Source: Acetatifactor sp. (GTDB lineage Bacteria; Bacillota; Clostridia; Lachnospirales; Lachnospiraceae). Taken from it: a DNA stretch of 5,252 nt. A model generated the notes under the pieces. The model did not search any database, was not told the origin of the DNA, and worked only from the letters and a program-made list of their open reading frames with translations. Made by a program: the position numbers and the translations under genes. Location of the stretch: NCBI GenBank assembly GCA_016303085.1, contig JAEDMI010000172.1, positions 1 through 5,252 on the forward strand, written 5' to 3'. Within the stretch, counting starts at the first letter, position 1. The number at the start of each line of letters is the position of its first letter. Positions 1 through 5,252 of the stretch are shown here, one piece after another.

Positions 1-380
1 GTTGTCATCATCCACATAAGCGCCGCCACACCCGCATAAATCAGGCGGAATCCATCCATGCAGAAGTTTAATCCGAATCCGCAAATTTCAGGGACGCAAA
101 ACAAAAGCGGGATACCGGTTGATTCCGTACCGTCATAAAAGGACAGATACATAATCCGGTTACGCTCATAAAACAAAACTGCCAGATAAGCCACCAGCAG
201 AAACTCCATTACCACGGAACAGAACGCCACAATTTGTGCTGGCTGATTCAGACCTTTTTTACTGCCTCGGAAAGAGCCGTCTCCTACAGGCTGTTTTCTG
301 CCCCGAACCCCCAGCGCGTAGACAATCAGACCCGCTGCAAAAGGAAAGAAAACGAGAACAGCCAAAATTACTTCTACCAT
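1..380 (-). CDS. N-terminal part of a third HyfB/NuoL-like (complex I subunit 5 family) antiporter-like membrane subunit, cut by the window edge
   Basis: Only the first 126 codons are present; the frame is open to the left edge. The start ATG (378-380) has an AGAGG site five bases upstream. The protein begins MVEVILAVLVFFPFAAG, a first membrane helix (about residues 3-23). A basic, glycine-rich loop follows (about 25-48), then a second helix (about 49-71), an extramembrane stretch, and the start of a third helix. Residues 109-123 carry an Asp-Gly, then a Trp 14 residues after the Asp. The two upstream subunits have the same Asp-to-Trp spacing (D74/W88 and D93/W107), which places this protein in the same family. 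In known members these proteins are ion-conducting subunits in the membrane arm of complex I-like enzymes. The ion-path residues of TM5-TM12 lie outside the window, so activity cannot be judged. It is the last gene seen in the operon. Confidence 0.85.
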   Translation of the reverse strand, partial: MVEVILAVLVFFPFAAGLIVYALGVRGRKQPVGDGSFRGSKKGLNQPAQIVAFCSVVMEFLLVAYLAVLFYERNRIMYLSFYDGTESTGIPLLFCVPEICGFGLNFCMDGFRLIYAGVAALMWMMT

Positions 381-385
381 TTTTT

Positions 386-390
386 CCTCT
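386..390 (-). promoter_or_regulatory. Ribosome binding site of the partial subunit gene
   Basis: AGAGG on the minus strand, separated by five A residues from the ATG at 378-380. It supports this start for the truncated gene. Confidence 0.6.
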
Positions 391-396
391 CATTCT

Positions 397-411
397 GCCG
401 CCAAAAGCGGC
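397..411 (-). other. Small GC-rich hairpin in the 39-base intergenic gap
   Basis: On the minus strand GCCGC and GCGGC form a perfect 5-bp stem around a TTTTG loop. It lies between the stop of the 493-aa subunit gene and the ribosome binding site of the next gene. No T tract follows it in the direction of transcription, so it is unlikely to terminate the operon. It could affect translation initiation or mRNA stability, or be chance. Read on the plus strand it is followed by CTTTTC, which resembles a weak terminator for antisense transcripts, but no plus-strand gene is evident. Confidence 0.3.
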
Positions 412-419
412 TTTTCAAC

Positions 420-1901
420 CTAACCTGCCAAAGCATCGGCAGCAATTTCCGCCAGCAGCTTAATCACCGGGCCGGAATGCAGACCAAAAATAAATATCAC
501 AATTGCGAAAACAAAAAGAGGCACCAGCATCATCCAATTCGGGTCTTCCACGTCGCGGATGGTCTCATAATCGAAATCCTTCCCGGGAAAGAAAGCCCGC
601 ACTACAATTGTCAGCATATAGACTGCCGTAAGCAGGGCGGAAACCAAAAGTGCCGCCACACCGATATAAGCCAGCGTATTTTCACTGTTCACCGCCGCCT
701 TAGCCAGATTCCATTTGCTGACAAAGCCGCAGAGTCCCGGCACACCCATAAGGGCAAGGGCAGAAACCGTAAATATCACAAATACCCGGGGCATTTTCCG
801 GCCGAATCCGTCCAACTCGTGGACATAATTTCTGCCGGTCTTGTACATCACAGCCCCTGCACAGAAGAAAGAACATATCTTCATAAAGGAATGAAACAAC
901 ATATGGGCCATGGCACCGGTCAGCCCCATAGGTGTCATCAAAATCACGCCAAACAGGATATAAGACAGGTTGCTCACCGTAGACCAGGCAAGTCTTCTCT
1001 TAATGTGAGTCTCCTTTAAGGCACGGCTACAGCCGTATACAATGGTAAATATAATGGGAACCATCAACGTATACTGTGCACCGGTACCGCGAAGCACATC
1101 AGCACCGAAGCTGAAATAGGTCACCCGCATAGTGGCAAAAGCACCGGTATTTACCACTGCCACCGCATGGAGCAGAGCCGTCACGGGCGTAGGCGCCACC
1201 CCGGCTTTCGGCAGCCAGGAGGAGAAGGGCCACATGGCGGTTTTTACCGCAAAACCACAGAAACAGAGCACGAAAATCACGAGAAGCATATTAGTTCTGT
1301 CTCCGATTTTCACCATATCCAACACACCCCCCGGCACAAAGGAAGAGGTGGTTCCGTAGGTCAGAATAAATATCATACCCACGAAAGCAAAAGCTGCACC
1401 TCCCAGCATATAGTACAGGTAAGTACGGCTGGCCAGAATTGCCTCTCTCGTCCGGGTATGCATCACCAAGGGAAGTGTCACCAGGCTCAGCATCTCAAAG
1501 AAGAAATACATAGTCAGAATATTCTCCGACAGCGCTACACCCAGAGTGATTCCGTAGGTAATCATATAGAACATGAAAAAGGATTTCTCGTTTTGCTCAT
1601 GCTTCATATACTCAAAAGAGTAAAGCATGGCAAGGGGCCAAAGAAATGCCACCAGCCCCGCATACAAACCCCCCAGCCCGTCAATCCGCAGAGTTATGCT
1701 CAGATTTCCCGTAAAACGGAACACAGTCAAAGCCTCCTCCGGTCTGCCCAGCAAAAGCAGAAACATCAATACGGAGGTCAGGACTACCACCGTCTCCATA
1801 TAAATCAACATGATTCTCCTGCTTTTAAAGGAAAGCAGGGGAACCAGAATACCTCCGAACAACGGGAGGAGAATCGCAATCAGCATACATATTTCACTCA
1901 T
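420..1901 (-). CDS. Complex I subunit 5 family (HyfB/NuoL-like) proton-conducting membrane subunit, 493 aa
   Basis: A complete, highly hydrophobic protein of the length expected for a 14-helix antiporter-like subunit. It should sit in the cytoplasmic membrane and carry H+ or Na+ as part of a larger complex. Family marks in order are the D74...W88 segment at TM3, FEYMKHE near 96-102, the TM5 Glu E136 in YFFFEMLSL, the TM7 Lys K220 in GFAVKTAMWPFSSWLP, and the VAPTPVTALLH stretch with H245 in TM8. Then come H333, H337 and K341 around TM10-11 and the TM12 Lys K396 in GFVSKWNLA. TM8 carries His245 followed by Asn251, where the upstream paralogue has Lys270; a TM8 His is typical of NuoL, a TM8 Lys of NuoM and NuoN. 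The start ATG has an AGGAGG site seven bases upstream. The gene begins 15 bases after the upstream stop, so the two are surely cotranscribed. It is a clear paralogue of the 511-aa neighbour. Family assignment is firm; the exact ortholog and the ion are not known. Confidence 0.93.
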   Translation of the reverse strand: MSEICMLIAILLPLFGGILVPLLSFKSRRIMLIYMETVVVLTSVLMFLLLLGRPEEALTVFRFTGNLSITLRIDGLGGLYAGLVAFLWPLAMLYSFEYMKHEQNEKSFFMFYMITYGITLGVALSENILTMYFFFEMLSLVTLPLVMHTRTREAILASRTYLYYMLGGAAFAFVGMIFILTYGTTSSFVPGGVLDMVKIGDRTNMLLVIFVLCFCGFAVKTAMWPFSSWLPKAGVAPTPVTALLHAVAVVNTGAFATMRVTYFSFGADVLRGTGAQYTLMVPIIFTIVYGCSRALKETHIKRRLAWSTVSNLSYILFGVILMTPMGLTGAMAHMLFHSFMKICSFFCAGAVMYKTGRNYVHELDGFGRKMPRVFVIFTVSALALMGVPGLCGFVSKWNLAKAAVNSENTLAYIGVAALLVSALLTAVYMLTIVVRAFFPGKDFDYETIRDVEDPNWMMLVPLFVFAIVIFIFGLHSGPVIKLLAEIAADALAG

Positions 1902-1908
1902 ATTTTCT

Positions 1909-1914
1909 CCTCCT
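1909..1914 (-). promoter_or_regulatory. Ribosome binding site of the 493-aa subunit gene
   Basis: A consensus AGGAGG seven bases upstream of the ATG at 1899-1901. It fills most of the 15-base gap after the preceding stop codon and fixes this start over the internal Met6. Confidence 0.8.
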
Positions 1915-1916
1915 TC

Positions 1917-3452
1917 CTATTGCAGTACCACAGCTGCCGCATGGGTGACATATTGAATCAGCGGATTCGGAAGTACTCCCAACAGCAACACCAGCACTGC
2001 CAGAATAATCAGGGGCAGCAGCATACAGGGCGAAGGCTCATCCTTTCTCAAATCCGTCTCCGTCCCCTCCTCCCCGGGAAAAAATCCCTTCATGGTAACA
2101 GGCAGCAGATATCCCGCAGTCAAAAGAGCACTGACCAACAACACCACCGGTCCCAGCCAGGAAAATACATTGATTCCCGATTGCAGGGAACCCTGGGCCA
2201 GATACCATTTGCTGATAAACCCGTTTGTGGGAGGAATACCGATTAACGCCAGGGCAAAAATGGTATAGCACCACATGGCTACAGGCATTTTCTTTCCCAT
2301 GCCCTTCAACTGTTCCACCCTTGTGTAACCGTACTTATACAGGAACACTCCTGCTGTCAGGAACAGCCCGCATTTCACAAAGGCATGTGCCACCGTGTGA
2401 AGCAGTGCTCCCGCAAAGGCTGTAGGAGTCAGCAGAGACAAGCCGAACAAAATGTAGGAAATCTGGCTGACCGTGGAATAGGCCAGTCTCTTTTTGAAGA
2501 CAGGCTCCCGAAAGGCCAGAAGGGAACCCATAAAAACCGTCATCAACGTCAGGGTCATCCACGTATACTGTACCCAGGTCCCTCTGATAAAGTCCGGCCC
2601 GACAATATAAAAGACAGAGCGGATGGTAGCCAATACACCGCACTTTACAATAATACCGGACAAGAAAGCGGAGGCCGGGGAAGGTGCCACGGGGTGAGCC
2701 GTGGGAAGCCAGGAGTGCAGAGGCAACATACCCGCCTTTGCACCGAAGCCCACAAGCATCACGAACACCGCAATCAACAGAAGTCCCTCATGGCCGCTTA
2801 CTGCTGCAGCATCCAAGGTTCCTCCGGCTGTGAAGGTAAACGAACTGCAGTACCGGTACAGGAAAAAGATACCGAAGAGTCCGGCATAGGCTCCGCACAT
2901 GGAATAGAACAGATATTTCAGTGCCGCCATGATGGCTTCCCTACTGCCGTTATGCAGCACCAGCGGCATGGACGTCAGAGTCATCAATTCATAAAACAGG
3001 TACATGGTAATCAGATTTCCCGAGAAATCCAGCCCCACCAGCACACCGTACAACAATAGATAAAAACCAAAATACCTTTTTTCTTCCCCTTCATGCTTCA
3101 TATAGGCAAAGGCATAAAAGCCTGCCAGCAGCCAGACAATCGTGACAATCGTCACAAACAGCCTGCCGATTTCATCTATCTTAAAGCAGACGGGAATCTT
3201 ATCCAACAGAATAAAAAGCGTAAGACTTCTCTCTCCTGTCCAGGCAGCAATCATGGTCAGTGCGGCAGAAATCAACATCACCGCTCCTGCAAAGGCATGC
3301 ATACCTCTCAACTGTTTCCCTGTCATTTCCTTTATAACAGGCTTTTTCCCCACAGTGCCGGATGCTTTCAGATGCCGGGCAAAAGAATCTGCCAACAACA
3401 GAATTCCCGCTACGGCAGGCAGCGCAATGGAGATCAGAATCATTCCGTCCAT
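1917..3452 (-). CDS. HyfB/NuoM/NuoN-like proton-conducting membrane subunit (complex I subunit 5 family), 511 aa
   Basis: A complete 14-helix-type antiporter-like subunit, expected in the cytoplasmic membrane as an ion-translocating part of a complex I-like assembly. The start at 3452 (MDGMILISIALP) is chosen because AGAAGG lies six bases upstream. An in-frame ATG at 3500 would add 16 hydrophilic residues, has no Shine-Dalgarno site and would run through a hairpin. Marks in order are a basic loop between TM1 and TM2 (about 26-49), D93...W107, FAYMKHE at 115-121, the TM5 Glu E155 in YLFYELMTL, and the TM7 Lys K239 in GFGAKAGMLPLHSWLP. These are followed by AHPVAPSPASAFLSG and the TM8 Lys K270, H352/H356/K360 in TM10-11, and the TM12 Lys K415 in GFISKWYLA. 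The TM7-TM8 segment closely resembles HyfB/HycC of formate hydrogenlyase-type complexes. All key charged residues are intact, so a working channel is likely. The next gene starts 15 bases after its stop and encodes a diverged paralogue. Confidence 0.93.
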   Translation of the reverse strand: MDGMILISIALPAVAGILLLADSFARHLKASGTVGKKPVIKEMTGKQLRGMHAFAGAVMLISAALTMIAAWTGERSLTLFILLDKIPVCFKIDEIGRLFVTIVTIVWLLAGFYAFAYMKHEGEEKRYFGFYLLLYGVLVGLDFSGNLITMYLFYELMTLTSMPLVLHNGSREAIMAALKYLFYSMCGAYAGLFGIFFLYRYCSSFTFTAGGTLDAAAVSGHEGLLLIAVFVMLVGFGAKAGMLPLHSWLPTAHPVAPSPASAFLSGIIVKCGVLATIRSVFYIVGPDFIRGTWVQYTWMTLTLMTVFMGSLLAFREPVFKKRLAYSTVSQISYILFGLSLLTPTAFAGALLHTVAHAFVKCGLFLTAGVFLYKYGYTRVEQLKGMGKKMPVAMWCYTIFALALIGIPPTNGFISKWYLAQGSLQSGINVFSWLGPVVLLVSALLTAGYLLPVTMKGFFPGEEGTETDLRKDEPSPCMLLPLIILAVLVLLLGVLPNPLIQYVTHAAAVVLQ

Positions 3453-3458
3453 TATAAA

Positions 3459-3464
3459 CCTTCT
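3459..3464 (-). promoter_or_regulatory. Ribosome binding site that decides the start of the 511-aa subunit gene
   Basis: AGAAGG on the minus strand, six bases before the ATG at 3450-3452. Its position favours that ATG over an upstream in-frame ATG at 3498-3500 and over the internal ATG at 3441-3443, which would sit 15 bases away. Confidence 0.75.
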
Positions 3465-3476
3465 TTCTAAAACAAT

Positions 3477-3499
3477 TGTACCGGGCAATGTCCGGCACA
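3477..3499 (-). other. Intergenic hairpin, possible leaky terminator or mRNA processing/stability element
   Basis: On the minus strand TGTGCCGG pairs with CCGGTACA in an 8-bp stem (one G-U pair) around the 7-base loop ACATTGC. The stem is followed by ATTGTTTTAG, a broken T-rich tail. It sits in the 73-base gap between the MrpD-like gene and the 511-aa subunit gene, the largest gap in the window. The weak tail suggests partial termination at most, since the downstream genes appear to belong to the same complex. The pairing is seen directly; the function is inference. Confidence 0.4.
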
Positions 3500-3525
3500 T
3501 ATTTTGTTCGACACAATACGTTCAT

Positions 3526-5055
3526 TTATCCGAACATATTCAGTCCGGTTTCGATTAACCGGATGATAGGCTCAGAGTTAAGACCTAAAATCAAGTTCAG
3601 GATAATAAATAAAATCAGTGTCACGAATTTCACCGGCTGCTCTTTTGCGGAAATGTTTGTACATTCCGTGGTAGGCAGTACATTCACCGTAGCCTCATCC
3701 GGATTTTTCGGTACCGGCGTATAGATGCGGATAACCGTTTTCATAAAATAAACCGCGTTCAACACGGTGCTGATAGCCAGCGCAATCAACGTGGGGAGCA
3801 TTTTATGCGCATGTCCCATGGCTGCCTGTGCAAAGAGCAGCTTGGAGATAAAACCGGAGAACATAGGGATACCTACCATGGAAAGCGCCCCCACGGTAAA
3901 GGCTACTCCCGCCGGCTTGTTCCGGTATCCGGCACCGGTCAAATCCCGGAAATGCCTGCTGCCGCCGGAAGCATCCGTGAGGCCGGAGGCGGCCACGAAA
4001 AGCAGGGACTTTGTGGCCGCATGGGACAGAATATGGTAAACACTTGCCACCACCGCAACCTCTGTCCCCAGACCGAAGCCCATGTATATATAGCCAATCT
4101 GTGCTACGGAAGAAAAAGCTATCATTCTGCGGATATCCTTCTCCTTGATAGCGCTGACGGAGCCCATAATCATGCCAATGATGCCAAACACAAACAGTAC
4201 ATTGATTACCTTACTGTCGCAGACCACATTGAATCCGATTACCCTGTAGAAAATTTTTACCAGTAAAAAGATATATCCCTTGGAAACCAGAGATGACAGG
4301 ATTGCCGCGGAGGACAGAGTAGAATATCCGTAGGCATCCGGCAGCCAGGCATGAAAAGGATAAAGTGCACTCTTTATGGCCAGACCCACAGACATCAGAC
4401 CCAGCGATACAATCAAAGGGATATGATACTGTCCCGAAGCAGCAAGAAGCTGTACCTCTTCCTTGATACTGCTCATAAGCAGCTGTCCCGTCAGATCATA
4501 CAAAAAGCAGATGCCCAGAAGCAGCATACCGGAACCCAGCAGACTCATAATCATATATCTCGTTGCCGCTTCGATGGTTCGCCCGTTCTGCTTAATCATA
4601 ATCAGACCGCAGGCGGAGATGGTGTTGATTTCCACAAACACATAAGCGGTAAACAAATCGTTGGTATAGATCAGCGCCAACAGAGAACACAACAGCAGAT
4701 TTACCATGATATAGTAAAGATTCTGCTTACTTTCTTCAATCTCCTTCTGTCTCTCTGCGATACCGCCCAGCATGCAAAGCAGCATGATAATACAGAAAAA
4801 GGTTGCCATAAATGCTTCCAGTATACCCACGCGGATTTCATTTCCCCAGGGAGCGGGAAAGTGTCCCATGTAATAGACGAATTCTTGTCCCGTATGCAGT
4901 ACATAAACCAGCACAGCCGCCGACATAAGGCCGATAACGGATATCACCGCTGTGTTCACCCGCTTTGCCCATTTTCCGTTTAATATGGAGGACAGCGGAC
5001 CGGAAAACAACGACAGGATAATTGAGATAAAAGGAAGGTTTCTTACAAAATCCAT
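3526..5055 (-). CDS. mrpD: MrpD/MnhD-type (NuoN-like) antiporter subunit, 509 aa
   Basis: A complete 14-helix-type membrane protein of the size usual for MrpD and its Mbh/Mbx counterparts. In those complexes it is the main H+ (or Na+/H+) translocating subunit. The PAPWG motif at 67-71 after TM2 is characteristic of MrpD-like proteins. The ion-path residues are present: TM5 Glu E142 in YVFVEINTISACG, TM7 Lys K228 in GLAIKSALYPFHAWLPDA, TM8 Lys K259 in SSLVSKGYIFL, H341/H345 and K349 around TM10-11, and TM12 Lys K405 in FSGFISKLLFAQ. A polar stretch at about 450-475 separates the last two helices. The ATG overlaps the stop of the MrpC-like gene by one base (TAATG), with AGGAGG seven bases upstream, so translation is probably coupled. 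The MrpC-MrpD order matches Mrp operons and mbh/mbx clusters. The symbol marks the family only: a pure Mrp antiporter would not be followed by HyfB-like subunits, so this copy more likely serves a redox-driven complex. Confidence 0.93.
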   Translation of the reverse strand: MDFVRNLPFISIILSLFSGPLSSILNGKWAKRVNTAVISVIGLMSAAVLVYVLHTGQEFVYYMGHFPAPWGNEIRVGILEAFMATFFCIIMLLCMLGGIAERQKEIEESKQNLYYIMVNLLLCSLLALIYTNDLFTAYVFVEINTISACGLIMIKQNGRTIEAATRYMIMSLLGSGMLLLGICFLYDLTGQLLMSSIKEEVQLLAASGQYHIPLIVSLGLMSVGLAIKSALYPFHAWLPDAYGYSTLSSAAILSSLVSKGYIFLLVKIFYRVIGFNVVCDSKVINVLFVFGIIGMIMGSVSAIKEKDIRRMIAFSSVAQIGYIYMGFGLGTEVAVVASVYHILSHAATKSLLFVAASGLTDASGGSRHFRDLTGAGYRNKPAGVAFTVGALSMVGIPMFSGFISKLLFAQAAMGHAHKMLPTLIALAISTVLNAVYFMKTVIRIYTPVPKNPDEATVNVLPTTECTNISAKEQPVKFVTLILFIILNLILGLNSEPIIRLIETGLNMFG

Positions 5056-5252
5056 TATTTGCCCTCCTTTTTCAACAGCGCGGATATCTCGTCCAAATCC
5101 AGGGTATGATACCTGTGATACAGGCGAATTGTCAAAGAAAGCATCAATGCCGTGACGGAGACGGAGACCACGATTCCCGTCAGAACAAGACCGCTGGGTA
5201 TGGGATTGATATAAGCCTCCACACTCTGAACCCCGTTCACCACCACGGGAGC
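5055..5252 (-). CDS. mrpC: C-terminal end of a MrpC/MnhC (NuoK-like) subunit, cut by the window edge
   Basis: The last 65 codons of a gene that enters from the right edge; the visible frame begins APVVVNG and ends LKKEGK, then TAA. The segment INPIPSGLVLTGIVVSVSVT matches the family signature of MrpC (a Pro-rich turn, then LVLTxIVI leading the last helix). It is followed by a charged cytoplasmic-type tail (RLYHRYHTLDLDEISALLKK). MrpC is a three-helix homologue of NuoK that packs against MrpD in Mrp antiporters and Mbh-type complexes. The helices that carry the conserved NuoK/MrpC Glu lie beyond the window. A GTG at 5244-5246 is only an internal Val codon, since the frame continues upstream with family-like sequence. 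The stop overlaps the MrpD-like start by one base, supporting cotranslation of the pair. Confidence 0.88.
   Translation of the reverse strand, partial: APVVVNGVQSVEAYINPIPSGLVLTGIVVSVSVTALMLSLTIRLYHRYHTLDLDEISALLKKEGK
5063..5068 (-). promoter_or_regulatory. Ribosome binding site of the MrpD-like gene, inside the end of the upstream gene
   Basis: AGGAGG on the minus strand, seven bases before the ATG at 5053-5055. It overlaps the Lys-Glu-Gly codons at the C-terminus of the MrpC-like protein, so initiation here should depend on ribosomes finishing the upstream gene. Confidence 0.8.

Noticed and set aside
234..1019. A 261-codon open frame on the plus strand
   Set aside because: It is antisense to the partial subunit gene and the end of the 493-aa gene. 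The His/Gln/Lys/Arg-rich composition is that of a shadow frame, and no homology is recognisable.
1167..2246. A 359-codon open frame on the plus strand
   Set aside because: It lies antisense across two well-supported membrane protein genes. Its translation is rich in Gln, His, Lys and Ser with no family features or ribosome binding site. It is the complement of a conserved coding frame.
3477..3499. A strong intrinsic terminator ending an operon at the MrpD-like gene
   Set aside because: The stem is short with a G-U pair and the T tract is interrupted. The downstream genes are same-strand and functionally related, so full termination is unlikely.
3453..3500. A 16-residue N-terminal extension of the 511-aa subunit starting at the ATG at 3500
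   Set aside because: The added residues are not membrane-like, the ATG has no Shine-Dalgarno site, and a good AGAAGG site precedes the ATG at 3452. The extension would also run through the intergenic hairpin.
3453..3525. A promoter for the downstream genes in the 73-base gap
   Set aside because: No convincing -35/-10 pair could be read on the minus strand with proper spacing. AT-rich pieces such as AAAATATG are too weak to support a call.
5055..5246. A separate 63-aa small protein starting at GTG 5246
   Set aside because: The frame stays open to the window edge, and its sequence matches the C-terminal part of MrpC, so it is a truncated longer gene.

Overview
The window lies inside one operon, read entirely on the minus strand. 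It encodes membrane subunits of a multisubunit cation/proton-translocating complex of the Mrp antiporter / complex I / group 4 (energy-converting) hydrogenase superfamily. Base composition is close to balanced by eye, the Shine-Dalgarno sites are strong (AGGAGG, AGAAGG), and genes are packed with 1-73 base junctions. This fits an anaerobic clostridial Firmicute, perhaps a Lachnospiraceae gut species. The taxonomic guess is inference; no marker gene is present.

In transcription order (right to left) the window holds five genes. First is the C-terminal end of a MrpC/NuoK-like small subunit (5252-5055, cut by the window edge). Its stop overlaps the start of a complete MrpD/NuoN-like antiporter subunit of 509 aa (5055-3526). 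A 73-base gap with a hairpin follows. Next is a complete HyfB/NuoM/NuoN-like subunit of 511 aa (3452-1917), then 15 bases later a second complete subunit of the same kind, 493 aa (1901-420), with NuoL-like features. After a 39-base gap comes the first 126 codons of a further subunit of the same family (380-1), cut by the left edge.

All three complete proteins look like 14-helix antiporter-like subunits and keep the charged residues of the ion path: a Glu in TM5 and Lys in TM7 and TM12. The MrpC-MrpD pair is the core module of Mrp antiporters and of Mbh/Mbx/Mbs-type complexes. Here it is followed by three more antiporter-like subunits, giving at least four in series. The likely reading is a respiratory-type membrane complex in which a redox module, presumably encoded beyond the left edge, drives several ion pumps. 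No catalytic (NuoB/NuoD/hydrogenase-like) or NuoH-like subunit is visible here, so hydrogenase, ferredoxin oxidoreductase and pure antiporter remain open. No RNA genes, mobile elements, CRISPR arrays or promoters were seen. Long plus-strand reading frames are antisense shadows. No stretch over 300 bases lacks a gene.
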